Notes: generated by a model not told the origin, from the letters alone. DNA of 64,000 bases from JAMXLO01 sp963719805 (GCA_963719805.1 CAVRDF010000007.1:372001-436000), one strand, 5' to 3'. Counted from the stretch's first letter, positions 26,303-35,958 are shown. A program made the numbers and translations.

Positions 26303-27544
26303 TTACTGGCCGGCGTTACCGATGATCGTAGCCAGCTGCTTCGCGGCATCGGCGGGCTTCGCTGCCGGGTTGGCCCAGTAGTTCACCAGCAGGTCCTCGA
26401 TCTGACCCTGCGTGTCCGGGCTGAACGCCAGCGCGAAGTTCGGCAACTGGTTCGCCGCACCACCCGCCATCACCTTCTGTCCCATCTTCGCGCAGTCATC
26501 CAGTTCAGCGATGTTCGCATCAAGCCTTGCCGGCAATGCGCCCTTGTTGGCATTGAATTCGGTCTGCACCTTGGGATCCATCATCAGCGACGCCAGCTTC
26601 GCCTGCGCCGCCTGCTGGTCCGGCTTGTCCGTCTTCGGGAACACGAACACATCGACCGTCATCACGTATGAATCCTGATTGCCCGGCGCCATCTGGCAGC
26701 CATAGTCGGTGCCAAGCTTCTTGTTGGCCGCAAGGAAGTCGCCCTTCGCCCAGTCGCCAAGAATCATCAGCGCAGCCTTGTTGTTTTCCACCAGCGCCAG
26801 TGAGTCGTTCCACTTCCTGTTGGGGCTGCCCGCGTCAACATACTGCCGCAGCTGACCCATCAGATCGAACACGTGCACCATCCCGTCGCTGCCGGCCGCT
26901 TTGGCGTCATGATCGACCCACACCTTGCGATACAGATCCTTGCCGCCGGCGCCCGCCAGGATCGCCTCGAACAGCCAATCCACCTGCTGCGCGTTGGCGC
27001 CATAGGCCAGTGGAATATAGCCGGCCGCCTTGATCTTCGGCGCCATCGCCAGGAATTCGTCCCAGTTCTTCGGCGGCTGCATCTTCAGTTCGTCGAACAC
27101 CTTCACGCTGTAGAACTGATAGTTCGCGCCATGGATGTCGACCGGCACGGCGATGACATGACCCTGGTAGCTCATGTTCTTCACCAGCAGCGGCGGCAGG
27201 TTCTGCAGCCAGTTGCCTTTCTTCGCCAGGTCATCCAGCGATCTCAGCACGCCCTGCTCGGCTAGTTGTTGAACCGCCACGCCGATATTCCACTGCAAAC
27301 CGGCAGGCGGATTGCCACCGGCGATCCGGTTCAGCGCCGCGGCATGTTCCGCCTGCGGCCCGACCGATGCATCGTCGATCCACGTCCCGCCTTGCGCGTT
27401 GTATTCCTTGGCGAACACCGCAACCGCGCGCGATTCACCGCCGCTGGTCCACCAGTGCATCACGTCCGCCTTTTGCGCCCACGCTGGCGCCGCCAGCAGC
27501 AGGGCACCAAGCGCACCGGCAGCCATTCCGGTCAGTCGCATCAC
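26303..27544 (-). CDS. carbohydrate ABC transporter substrate-binding protein
   Basis: 413 residues, ATG preceded by GGGAGGAA, signal peptide ending LLAAPAWAQ. Family-1 sugar-binding protein, first gene of the transporter operon. Paralogue of the binding protein at 20096-21337. The LacI-type operator at 27567-27580 lies 22 bp upstream. Confidence 0.93.
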   Translation of the reverse strand: MMRLTGMAAGALGALLLAAPAWAQKADVMHWWTSGGESRAVAVFAKEYNAQGGTWIDDASVGPQAEHAAALNRIAGGNPPAGLQWNIGVAVQQLAEQGVLRSLDDLAKKGNWLQNLPPLLVKNMSYQGHVIAVPVDIHGANYQFYSVKVFDELKMQPPKNWDEFLAMAPKIKAAGYIPLAYGANAQQVDWLFEAILAGAGGKDLYRKVWVDHDAKAAGSDGMVHVFDLMGQLRQYVDAGSPNRKWNDSLALVENNKAALMILGDWAKGDFLAANKKLGTDYGCQMAPGNQDSYVMTVDVFVFPKTDKPDQQAAQAKLASLMMDPKVQTEFNANKGALPARLDANIAELDDCAKMGQKVMAGGAANQLPNFALAFSPDTQGQIEDLLVNYWANPAAKPADAAKQLATIIGNAGQ

Positions 27545-27566
27545 AAATTCCTCCCTAGTCCCACGC

Positions 27567-27580
27567 TGTTAGCGTTTACA
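27567..27580. promoter_or_regulatory. LacI-type operator 3 (transporter operon)
   Basis: TGTTAGCGTTTACA: the symmetric TGTNA-G-CG-T-TNACA core with one half-site change. Located just upstream of the binding-protein gene. Confidence 0.65.
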
Positions 27581-27623
27581 CGAGCTTCGACGCGTCGGGT
27601 TGTTTGTCAAGCAGTCATGCCTG

Positions 27624-29351
27624 TCAGCCCCGGCCGCTCAGCACATCGTCGGCGATCTTCTCCGCCACCATCATGGTCGGGAAGTTGGTGTTCGCGCATG
27701 GCACCGCTGGGAACAGCGAAGCGTCCACCACGCGCAGCCCATGCACACCGCGCACCAGGCCCGATGCCGACGTCACCGCCATCGGATCGTCGTCCGCCCC
27801 CATCCGGCAAGAGCATGAACAATGCCAGACACCCACCGTCCCACGGCGGATGTAAGCCTCCAGCAGCTCATCGTCCCGCAGCGCGCGCTGCACGTCGGGT
27901 GACTCCATGATGAAGTTCTGGATCATGAAGCGCCGCAACGGCGCCGGGCCATCCAGCATCCACGCGCCCAATGTCGTCAGCACCCGGTTCTTGAAATTGA
28001 CATCGCCGATCTTGCGGATCTTGTCGGTAAAGCTTGCGGGGAACGTGTCGGATGTCACCGCCCGCAGCGGCGCCATGTCGTGCAGCGATGCGATGCGGCG
28101 AAAGCCATTCATCAGCCGCACCAGATCGCGCTGATCCGCCAGCAGCTTGAAATCAACCGTCGGTTCGTCGCGCCAGTCAGCAGAGGCCAACTGCACCTGC
28201 CCCGCTTCCGAATAGGTCTTGTTCACCCACAGCGTGATGACCGCGATCCGGTCGCCGATAGAGTGCCAGGCCGACTTGTTCGAAGCGGTCAGCGCCATGT
28301 CGCCATCCGGCGCGCCATCCAGGCCGGACGAAAACCGCATACCCAGATGCAGCGAGCGCTTGCTGTACGGATTGGATCGCGCCGTTGGCTTGAGGAACGA
28401 CGCCACCGAAATCGAAGGATGATCCATCAGCCGCTGACCCACGCCAGGAACGTGCGCCCGCACCTCGATTCCAAGTTCACGCAATGCCACGGAAGGGCCG
28501 ACGCCGGCGCGCAGCAGCACCGCCGGCGAATGGATCGCACCGCAACACACGATTACTTCGCGACCGCGGAACTCGGTCTCCCTCCCTGCTACCATGGCAC
28601 GGATACCGACGCACTGCGTGTCCTCGAACAGCAGATTGCAAAGCTGCGTCTGGGTGGAAACCGTCAGGTTGTCGCGTTGCCGGACGGCGGAACCAAGATA
28701 GCCGATGGCCGCGGAAACCCGGCGATCGTACAGGTTCGACATCGCCAGGGGGTAATACCCATCCTGGAATTCGCCGTTCTGGTCCGCCACGTATTTGTAG
28801 CCGGCCAGCTTGAACGCCTCGCCAACTGCCTTGGCATAATCCGACCAGTTGTCCGGAAACACACGGCGCACCGGAATGCGGCCATCAGCGCCATGCAGCG
28901 GCCCATCAAAATCGATGTCGCGCTCGATCTTGCGGAAATACGGCAGCACGGTTTCCCAGCGCCATCCCGCCGCACCTCGCGCTTCCCACTCATCGTAGTC
29001 ACGCGGCGAGCCTCGGTTGGCGAGCTGACCATTGATCGAGGAACCACCGCCCAATACGCGCGCCTGCTCGTACCGCAACTCGCGCGGCCGCGGCGCATCC
29101 GGATCATTGTGCGGCATGGCCTCGGTGGTGACGCGCAGCTTGTGCCACAGGAAGCGCACATCGCGCGATGCGACGCCCGAGCGGCTGTCCAATATCGCCT
29201 CGGGCACTCGGCCATCCGGCGTATCCTCACCGGCCTCGCACAGCAGGACCCGGTTGCTGCTGCGCGCCGAAAGCCGGTTGGCCAGCACGGATCCCGCAGA
29301 GCCACCGCCGACGATGATGTAATCAAACACCGGCTGTTCGGCCGCGGACAT
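27624..29351 (-). CDS. GMC-family FAD oxidoreductase (choline/glucose dehydrogenase-like)
   Basis: 575 residues. FAD-binding motif YIIVGGGSAGSVLANRLS near residue 11, GMC signature region GGGSSINGQLANRGSPRDYDEW, and a C-terminal block (HCSCSCRMGADDDPM, VVDASLFPAVPCANTNFPTM) holding the active-site region. It oxidises an alcohol, probably the transported compound or a product of it. Cytosolic by lack of a signal. Preceded by LacI-type operator 4; its 3' end is 43 bp from operator 3. Confidence 0.92.
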   Translation of the reverse strand: MSAAEQPVFDYIIVGGGSAGSVLANRLSARSSNRVLLCEAGEDTPDGRVPEAILDSRSGVASRDVRFLWHKLRVTTEAMPHNDPDAPRPRELRYEQARVLGGGSSINGQLANRGSPRDYDEWEARGAAGWRWETVLPYFRKIERDIDFDGPLHGADGRIPVRRVFPDNWSDYAKAVGEAFKLAGYKYVADQNGEFQDGYYPLAMSNLYDRRVSAAIGYLGSAVRQRDNLTVSTQTQLCNLLFEDTQCVGIRAMVAGRETEFRGREVIVCCGAIHSPAVLLRAGVGPSVALRELGIEVRAHVPGVGQRLMDHPSISVASFLKPTARSNPYSKRSLHLGMRFSSGLDGAPDGDMALTASNKSAWHSIGDRIAVITLWVNKTYSEAGQVQLASADWRDEPTVDFKLLADQRDLVRLMNGFRRIASLHDMAPLRAVTSDTFPASFTDKIRKIGDVNFKNRVLTTLGAWMLDGPAPLRRFMIQNFIMESPDVQRALRDDELLEAYIRRGTVGVWHCSCSCRMGADDDPMAVTSASGLVRGVHGLRVVDASLFPAVPCANTNFPTMMVAEKIADDVLSGRG

Positions 29352-29380
29352 TCCTCAGGCTTTCGTACGTTATTTTAGCG

Positions 29381-29394
29381 CGTAAGCGATTACA
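29381..29394. promoter_or_regulatory. LacI-type operator 4 (GMC oxidoreductase)
   Basis: CGTAAGCGATTACA, sharing GTAAGCGATTAC exactly with operator 1 nearly 9.4 kb away. Located 29 bp upstream of the oxidoreductase start. Confidence 0.7.
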
Positions 29395-29484
29395 TGACCT
29401 ACAAATCATGTCAATCGACCAGCCACCTCGCCCGGCCAGGTCCGCTGCGCGCGATGCCGCGCGCAACGAACCTGGCCGGGCGTA

Positions 29485-29790
29485 TCAGGCGGCGCGCACG
29501 AGGCTCACAACGGCTCCTTTGCCGCGTACCTCCGCCTCTTCGAACTCGGCCGCGGCAATCGCCCGGTCGAGCGCGGCGCGCAACTCCTTGGCAGACTCCA
29601 GCGTCAACTCAACCGCCGCACGTGCACCGGCGTCGAGCTCCGTATTGTAGAAGTCGAGCGTGATGACATCACCCAGAGGCGCATGGCGTGCGTGATCATA
29701 GGCGACCACCGACCGCGTGAGCGGGAACCATGCGTCCCCGCGCTTTGCCATGCCCTCCGCTCGGGCGATCTCAATGATCGACGTGCACAT
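29485..29790 (-). CDS. DUF6295-like small protein
   Basis: The start at 29790 (MCTSIIEIARAEG) has AGGAGG about 8 nt upstream. 101 residues; FPLTRSVVAYDHARHAPLGD and the helical C-terminus fit the DUF6295 family. Soluble, function unknown. It starts 11 bp after the hydrolase stop and is probably co-transcribed with it. Confidence 0.7.
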   Translation of the reverse strand: MCTSIIEIARAEGMAKRGDAWFPLTRSVVAYDHARHAPLGDVITLDFYNTELDAGARAAVELTLESAKELRAALDRAIAAAEFEEAEVRGKGAVVSLVRAA

Positions 29791-29801
29791 GCCGCGGCCT
29801 C

Positions 29802-30560
29802 CTAGTTCTTCGCCAGATGCTTGCCGAAGAAGGCCCATATCTTCTCCCATCCATCCATTGCCTGCTCGGCGCGGTAAAGCGGACGGTGCCAGTAGAAGAA
29901 GCCGTGGCCAGCGCCATCATAGCGATGGAACTCGTAGTTCTTGCCGTGCTTCTTCAGTTCTGCCTCATGCTGGTTCACCTGCTCCGGGCTCGGCGCGCGA
30001 TCGTCGTTGCCGAAAATGCCGAGCAACGGACAGCTCAGATCCTTCGTCATGTCGATCGGTGCAACCGGCGTCTTGGCGTTCAGCTCCTCCTTGGCCATCA
30101 CCACGCGGCCACCCCATTGCTCGACGCAGGCATCGATGTCCTTCTTCTGGCAGGCATAGATGAACGCATGCCGGCCACCCGAGCATGAGCCGATGAGACC
30201 GACCTTGCCGTTGCATTCGGGCTGTGCGCGCATCCACTTCACCGCGGCTTCGGTGTCGCCAACCATCTGCGAGTTCGCGATGCCGCCTTCGGCACGCACC
30301 TTGGCCGCGACATCGTCGGGATTGGCATCGTGGCCGCCCTCGCGCTCGTACAGATTGGCGCAGATCGCCATGTAACCGTGATGCGCGAAGCGGCGCGTCG
30401 TCTCGATATAAAGCTCGCTCCAGCCCGGCAGATGGTGAATCAGCACCACGCCCGGAAACGGTCCGGCACCGGACGGCTTGGCCACATACGCTGTGATCGG
30501 TGTTCCCTTGTCGCCCTTGATCGTTACGTTCTCGCAGGTCATGCCGCGGTAGAATGCCAT
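29802..30560 (-). CDS. dienelactone hydrolase family protein
   Basis: The start at 30560 (MAFYRGM) is preceded by GGAGGA; the frame is open well upstream but without family features. 252 residues, alpha/beta hydrolase. The nucleophile elbow is IGSCSGGRHA (G-x-C-x-G-G, Cys nucleophile as in dienelactone hydrolases), the acid is in GNDDRAPSP and the His in DGAGHGFF. Substrate unknown. Confidence 0.9.
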   Translation of the reverse strand: MAFYRGMTCENVTIKGDKGTPITAYVAKPSGAGPFPGVVLIHHLPGWSELYIETTRRFAHHGYMAICANLYEREGGHDANPDDVAAKVRAEGGIANSQMVGDTEAAVKWMRAQPECNGKVGLIGSCSGGRHAFIYACQKKDIDACVEQWGGRVVMAKEELNAKTPVAPIDMTKDLSCPLLGIFGNDDRAPSPEQVNQHEAELKKHGKNYEFHRYDGAGHGFFYWHRPLYRAEQAMDGWEKIWAFFGKHLAKN

Positions 30561-30794
30561 TGATCTTCCTCCATGAGCGCAGGCCTTGGTCTCCATCGAG
30601 CCCTCGAGGCGCCGTGCTGTCCTCGACAACCGGCGCAAACTGACATGCCGGCCGATGGCGTCGCCCAGCCAGTATTCGACGATAGCCCCATCCGCGCAAC
30701 ACGAGGCTGGACGGTATCGCTGGCATTCCCGTCCCGCACGATTTACCCTTGTGCCGTATATATCGAGTTGTCGCCCGCAGATTGGATCGTTGCC

Positions 30795-31250
30795 ATGACC
30801 GTGCGTCGTTTCCTGTTGTGCTATCTTGGTGCCATCGCCTTCATCGGCGTCGCGGGCGCCACCGGTTATCAGGCGTTGCTTCGCCAGCACACCGAGACGA
30901 CAGCCGCGAGGCCGGTGATGGTCGCTGACGCATCGCCCGACGCGGCGGCACGTGACGCCCCGCCCGCTGCTGTGACACCAACCGTTCCGCCGGCAGCCAT
31001 CGCAATCCCGAAACTGCGTCCGCATGTCGCGACAGCGATGCGGCTGCCGCGTCTCCGGCCGCCCGCGACCACATCGCACGCAACAAGCCATGCGGCGACT
31101 GCGCCCGCGCGCGACAAATGGGCGGCAGCAAGTCCGGCCCAGCCGTACAATGATCCGCCGCCACCAAGCTACAATGCCTGGCCGGCTTACTATTCCTACC
31201 CTGGATATTACGGATACTACCCGCGCTACGGCTATTACCGGGCCTATTGA
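30795..31250 (+). CDS. membrane-anchored Pro/Ala-rich protein with Tyr-rich tail
   Basis: I choose ATG 30795 because it begins a membrane anchor (RRFLLCYLGAIAFIGVAGAT). 151 residues: anchor, disordered Ala/Pro/Thr-rich middle, and a tail made almost only of Tyr, Pro and Gly (YSYPGYYGYYPRYGYYRAY). Probably a periplasmic or envelope protein; no family recognised. Confidence 0.6.
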   Translation: MTVRRFLLCYLGAIAFIGVAGATGYQALLRQHTETTAARPVMVADASPDAAARDAPPAAVTPTVPPAAIAIPKLRPHVATAMRLPRLRPPATTSHATSHAATAPARDKWAAASPAQPYNDPPPPSYNAWPAYYSYPGYYGYYPRYGYYRAY

Positions 31251-31326
31251 TCGCCTCTGGTTGCGTGACCGTCAGCCGTCCACCCTGCTAGGCTGGGGTT
31301 CGAAGCAAACCCGCCCGGAGGAACTC

Positions 31327-32319
31327 ATGGCCGCATACACCCCGCAGCCCGGCGACGTCACCGATCGCAACCTCGCGCTCGAACTGGTGCGCGTGACCGA
31401 AGCTGCAGCGCTCGCGGCATCGCGCTGGATCGGCCTCGGCAAGAAGAACGAGGCAGACGGCGCTGCGGTCGAGGCCATGCGGCACGCGTTCGACCATATG
31501 CCGATCGCCGGCACCGTGGTCATCGGCGAAGGTGAAATGGATGAAGCGCCGATGCTCTACATCGGCGAGAAAGTCGGCGCCGGCGGACCCGAGATGGACA
31601 TCGCCGTAGATCCGCTCGAAGGCACCACACTCACGTCGAAGGGCGGCCCGAGCGCGCTCGCCGTGGTGGCGATGGCAGAGCATGGGAACTTTCTGCACGC
31701 GCCCGATATCTACATGGACAAGATCGCCGTCGGCGGCGGATTGCCAGACGGCGTGGTCGATCTCGACGCGCCTGTCGGGAAGAACCTTCGCGAATTGGCG
31801 AAGGCGAAGAATTGCGAGGTCGCCGACCTTGTGGCCTGCATCCTCGATCGCGATCGGCACAAGGATCTGATTGCCCAGGTGCGCGAGGCCGGCGCCCGCA
31901 TCATGCTGATCAGTGACGGCGACGTGACCGGCGTGGTGGCTACGGCGACACCCGAATCGGAGATCGACATCTATCTTGGTTCCGGTGGCGCGCCGGAAGG
32001 CGTGCTGGCCGCGGCGGCGCTGCGTTGTATCGGCGGACAGATGCAGGGTCGCCTGATATTCGAAAATGACGAGCAGGTGCAGCGCGTGCGCGATATGGGG
32101 CACAACGATCCGAAGCGGAAGTTCACGCTCGAGGAAATGGCCAAGGGCGATGTGATGTTCGCCTGCACCGGCGTCACCTCCGGCACCATGCTGCGTGGCG
32201 TGAAGCGTTATGGCCACGGCGCGATGACGCACTCCATGGTGATGCGCAGCAAGTCCGGTACAGTGCGGTTCGTCGAGGCGCAGCACAACTTCAAGACCAA
32301 GACCTGGATGCGTAACTGA
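31327..32319 (+). CDS. glpX: class II fructose-1,6-bisphosphatase
   Basis: ATG 31327 preceded by GGAGGA; 330 residues. The metal/substrate motifs are IGEGEMDEAPML and VDPLEGTT, with GVTSGTMLRGV near the C-terminus. It hydrolyses fructose-1,6-bisphosphate in gluconeogenesis. recJ begins 1 bp after its stop, so they share a transcript. Confidence 0.95.
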   Translation: MAAYTPQPGDVTDRNLALELVRVTEAAALAASRWIGLGKKNEADGAAVEAMRHAFDHMPIAGTVVIGEGEMDEAPMLYIGEKVGAGGPEMDIAVDPLEGTTLTSKGGPSALAVVAMAEHGNFLHAPDIYMDKIAVGGGLPDGVVDLDAPVGKNLRELAKAKNCEVADLVACILDRDRHKDLIAQVREAGARIMLISDGDVTGVVATATPESEIDIYLGSGGAPEGVLAAAALRCIGGQMQGRLIFENDEQVQRVRDMGHNDPKRKFTLEEMAKGDVMFACTGVTSGTMLRGVKRYGHGAMTHSMVMRSKSGTVRFVEAQHNFKTKTWMRN

Positions 32320-32320
32320 G

Positions 32321-34094
32321 GTGAGCGACTGCGTCCTCGGAGTCAGTCGCAGCGTCAGCGGGCGGCGCTGGGTCTGGCGCACCGGCGAGGACCGCATCGG
32401 GCTGGGTATCGCGCAACGGATGGGCGTGCCGGAAATCGTCGGCCGGTTGCTCGCGGCCCGCGGCATCGACATCGACGCCGCGTGCAACTTCCTCGACCCG
32501 ACATTACGCGCTTTGCTGCCGGACCCGTCGGTGCTGGCCGACATGGATATTGCCGCCGGCCGTCTGGCGTTCGCTGCGCAGAACGCCGAAACGGTCGGCG
32601 TGTTTGGCGACTACGACGTGGATGGTGCGTGCGGTGCCGCCGTCATCGTCACACTGCTGCGGCAGCTGGGCTGCGAAGTGCTGCATCATGTGCCGGACCG
32701 GATGATGGAAGGCTACGGTCCGAACGGACCGGCGCTGCATTCACTCGTGCTGCGTGGCGCCAGTCTGATCGTATGCGTCGATTGCGGTACCTGCCGCCGC
32801 CGAAGCATTGAGCTTCGTTGCCGGTGAAGCCGACATCGTGGTGCTGGATCACCACAAGGCGGATGGCCCGCCTCCCCCCATCGTCGCGACGGTGAATCCC
32901 AATCGGCTCGATTGCACATCGGGGCTGACCACACTGTGCGCCGCCGGCGTGGCATTCCTCGCGGCGGTCGCGACCGTGCGCGCGTTGCGGCGCCAGGGCT
33001 TCTTCAACGCCCGCAAGGAACCCGACCTGATCGCGCTGCTGGATCTGGTGGCGCTGGCCACGGTCTGCGATGTGATGCCGCTGACCGGAGTGAATCGCGC
33101 GCTGGTGTGCCAGGGCCTGAAGGTGATGGCGCGGCGCGCGCGTCCCGGCATTGCCGCACTGCTTGATGTGACGCAGGCACGCGAATTCCCCACGGCGGGG
33201 ACCTGTGGCTTCGCGCTGGGGCCGCGGATCAACGCGGCGGGCCGCATCTCCGAGGCAGATCTCGGGCTGCGGCTTTTGCTGTGCGAGGACCCGGTCGAGG
33301 CAGCGTCACTGGCCGCCACGCTCGACGCCATAAACCGTCAGCGGCAGGAGGTGGAGGCGGCGATCCTGGACGCCGCCATGCTGCTGGCCGAGGCGCAGGC
33401 CCAGGCGGGGCGGGCGGCGCTGGTGGTGCATGGCGCGGCCTGGCATCCGGGCGTCGTGGGTATCGTCGCCGGGCGCATCAAGCAGCGCTTCAACCGTCCT
33501 GCCTGTGTCGCCGGCGTGGCCGACAATATGGCGAAGGGCTCCGGACGATCGGTTGCCGGCATCGACCTGGGCGCCGCGGTGATCGCTGCCCGCCAGGCAG
33601 GCATCCTGAAGACCGGCGGCGGCCATCCCATGGCAGCAGGGTTCTCGTTGGAGGCCGCGCGGATGGACGATTTCGCCGCCTTTCTGAACGAACGGCTGGC
33701 CGACGCCGCCAGCTTGCCCTCCGCCGCCGATCTGACGGTGGAGGCAGCGCTGGCAGTGCCTGGCGCGACCTGCGAATTGGCCCAGCATCTGGCCCGGCTG
33801 GCGCCCTTCGGCGCCGGCAATGACGAACCGGTGTTGGTGCTGCAGCGCGCGCATGTGGTGCGGGCCGACCGGGTGGGACGCGAAGGCACGGTGGTCCGCG
33901 CCTTTATTGAGGGTGAAGGCGGCGGGCAGCGGCTGAAGGCCATGCTGTTCCGTGCGCGCGACGGCCTGCTGGCCGAGACGCTGCTGAACAGCCAGGGCCT
34001 GCCGTTGCACCTCGCCGGCAATCTGCGTGCCGAGGAATGGAACGGCGCGGTCTCGCCCGGTTTCTTTGTTGCCGATGCGGCTGTCGCCGCCTGA
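32321..34094 (+). pseudogene. recJ: single-stranded-DNA-specific exonuclease RecJ, +1 frameshift
   Basis: GTG start at 32321. The first frame carries motif I (GVFGDYDVDGACGAAVIV) and runs to LIVCVDCGT. The second carries the DHH motif (IVVLDHHKADG), DHHA1 (TGGGHPMAAGFSLE) and the C-terminal OB region. At 32787-32793 the sequence is GTACCTG; one C fewer gives DCGTAAAEALSFVAG and an intact protein of about 590 residues. RecJ degrades ssDNA 5' to 3' in recombination and mismatch repair. The lesion is a likely sequencing error or a recent mutation. Confidence 0.9.
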
Positions 34095-34161
34095 GTTCCC
34101 TCCGGCTTGACCGGACCAGGGGCCTCCGCTACCCACGCGCGCCCCGGCAAGGGGTCGCGTT

Positions 34162-34237
34162 GTCCCGTTCGTCTAGAGGCCTAGGACACCAGCCTTTCAC
34201 GTTGGTAACACGGGTTCGAACCCCGTACGGGACGCCA
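34162..34237 (+). tRNA. tRNA-Glu (anticodon TTC)
   Basis: Acceptor GTCCCGT pairs with ACGGGAC. The anticodon loop CTTTCAC (anticodon TTC at 34196-34198) sits between CCAGC and GTTGG, and the T arm is GGTTCGAACCCC. The 3' end is GCCA. It marks the border between housekeeping genes and the accessory region to its right. Confidence 0.96.
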
Positions 34238-34404
34238 ATGTTTTCAATAACTTAGGTCGATGCCCCGTCCTCATGTCCAATATCTGGCCAATATACGGGG
34301 CTAGATGTTGTTGGACGCCCATTGAACATAGCGGCCGTATTCCCGACCTGTGCTCCGAGCGGCCAGCGGGGCGGTTTCTGCTCCGGCTCGTGGCGCCGAC
34401 GACG

Positions 34405-34935
34405 ATGGAGACTGCGGTGACCGGAGATTTCAAGGCCAGGCTCGCATCGCTGGCGAGCCGCCGCGCGGCTCATGAAGCGGACGCAGCCGTGCAGAATGAC
34501 GCACGTGAGCAGCGTGTCCAAGTCGAACAGGCAGCGCGGAGGACCTCAATGCAGCAATTTGAGCAGCTCATACCGGCGACGATGGCTCCGGTAGTATCGG
34601 CCGCACGTGAGGCGCTTGCGACCCAGGGCTACCAGATCCGCCCAGAGCCATGTTCTCCACAGCAGCCCGATGAGCCAACACCTCTCGCCTACCGGCTCTT
34701 TTCGACGCAGGGGCAAAGCCTTCCTCAGACTGTCCTCAAGTTCCAGTTCGCTGATCCCACCAGCGTTCTGGTGACCGCCGGTGGAACGCCCGCAGTCGCT
34801 CTCCAATTTGGAGGTGCGAGCCGAGGTTCCATTAAGATCGATCTGAGAGATTTTGGCACTGAACACGCGGAAGCTCTATTTGAGGCGTATTGCGAGCACA
34901 TGCTGGCTCCTACTGCTCCCGATAAAAGTCACTGA
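34405..34935 (+). CDS. hypothetical protein
   Basis: Start chosen at 34405 (METAVTGDF); the frame is open further upstream in unlikely sequence. 176 residues: an N-terminal charged helix (FKARLASLASRRAAHEADAA) and a C-terminal mixed alpha/beta part (TVLKFQFADPTSVLVTAGGT). No domain recognised. First gene after tRNA-Glu. Confidence 0.5.
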   Translation: METAVTGDFKARLASLASRRAAHEADAAVQNDAREQRVQVEQAARRTSMQQFEQLIPATMAPVVSAAREALATQGYQIRPEPCSPQQPDEPTPLAYRLFSTQGQSLPQTVLKFQFADPTSVLVTAGGTPAVALQFGGASRGSIKIDLRDFGTEHAEALFEAYCEHMLAPTAPDKSH

Positions 34936-35157
34936 TTGCGCGGGTCGGCCGATGAACTGGTGAGCGCACCCAGATCGCCCGCCATCGTCACCGCCAATCC
35001 GCTCCAGCGACATCGGCGGGTGAAGCCCGCAGTGGTCAGCACGGCGCCAGCTGCGCGGATCCGTTACCGCCCGGACGAAGTCCCGCGACCGCCGGCCCGG
35101 CTGGATGCCGCGGTGGCGCTATTCCAGGAGCTGATGCGTCAGGCGCGCGGCGGGTGA
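34936..35157 (+). CDS. small hypothetical protein
   Basis: TTG start directly after the upstream TGA; 73 residues ending ARLDAAVALFQELMRQARGG. A related ending (RRFDAAEALFRDL) is readable near 36605-36660 without an intact start, so this is a duplicated small family. A GTG at 34961 is out of frame and was not used. Confidence 0.4.
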   Translation: MRGSADELVSAPRSPAIVTANPLQRHRRVKPAVVSTAPAARIRYRPDEVPRPPARLDAAVALFQELMRQARGG

Positions 35158-35359
35158 TCCCCCGACGTCTGCAGATCCTCTAAAGTGCGCTCGAATTCCG
35201 CCTGAGCGTGAAGCATCTCAGCCAATAGATCGCGGGCCAGTCGCGCCAAGCGCGATGGCCGCCAAATTCAAGGTCCGCGAATAGTCGCTCTTGTCGCGCG
35301 ATCCTCTCCCGTCCTTCCCGGACGTGCCGGCGCGCTACCGCCAGGTGATCCTCGACCAT
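35139..35359 (-). pseudogene. small coiled-coil protein gene with 1-bp deletion
   Basis: From ATG 35359: MVEDHLAVARRHVREGRERI, then ARQERLFADLEFGGHRA, then the frame is lost. Adding one T at about 35259 restores ARLARDLLAEMLHAQAEFER followed by TLEDLQTSG, ending at 35139. About 74 residues of a common alphaproteobacterial small helical family. Its 3' end overlaps the convergent small gene. Confidence 0.55.
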
Positions 35360-35686
35360 AGACCCGACTTTCCCGTCTGCGCATTTATGATCTGGCGGCC
35401 GCCCCGGAGCAGAGCGACACACGACGCCGGGAGCTTGTCCTTCCGTTGCTGCGCCAGATGCGGTGCGCGCGGGGCTGTAGCCGGCCAGTGATGGCGGGCC
35501 TGGGTTACCGGGCCCGAGCTCAACCAACGGCTCCAGCCACGGCGGGTGCCGCTGTTAGGGCGGGAAGCAAGGGAGTAGCAGGGCTGCTCCTTCATCGGTC
35601 CGGCCGGGTTCGGCTAATAGCCACCTTATCCACGGGGGCCAGTTCTTCAGGCTATCCTGATGTTCGTAGAGCAGGTAAAACGGACC

Positions 35687-35953
35687 ATGGCCGCTTTCGC
35701 TGTGATTAGCGTATCTATCAATACTGCGCTGGATGACGCAATCGCGAGTGTTTATGAAGGGAAAGCTCTTCGTATCTCACCGACGGTGCAGTTGGTCGCG
35801 GACGTTGGCGTCACCACCGAGGAAGTTAGCACAAAGCTGGGCGTGAAGCCCGGTGGGATCGGCGGTACCCTGGTCTTCAAGATAGAAAGCTATTACGGCT
35901 TCGCGTCGAAAAGCATTTGGGAGTGGCTGAAGATAAAAGGCAGCGAAGCCTAG
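35687..35953 (+). CDS. hypothetical protein, first of a two-gene unit
   Basis: Start at 35687 (MAAFAVISVS) chosen for GAGCAGG upstream; ATG 35660 is an alternative. 88 residues, mixed alpha/beta, with FKIESYYGFASKSIWEWLKI at the C-terminus. The next gene starts 5 bp after its stop, so the pair is probably co-expressed. The form (short soluble protein plus membrane protein) recalls two-component immunity modules, but nothing proves it. Confidence 0.55.
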   Translation: MAAFAVISVSINTALDDAIASVYEGKALRISPTVQLVADVGVTTEEVSTKLGVKPGGIGGTLVFKIESYYGFASKSIWEWLKIKGSEA

Positions 35954-35958
35954 TGAGC

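Noticed and set aside
28080..29378. 432-codon plus-strand frame opposite the GMC oxidoreductase
   Set aside because: Antisense shadow; the minus strand carries the FAD and GMC motifs.
32321..34094. Programmed +1 frameshifting in recJ
   Set aside because: No slow codon or in-frame stop adjacent to a shift-prone codon as in known +1 sites, and the same heptamer breaks unrelated genes; an error or mutation is more likely.
34162..34300. An attachment-site duplication of the tRNA-Glu 3' end
   Set aside because: I searched by eye for the 3' terminal segment of the tRNA across the rest of the window and found no second copy.
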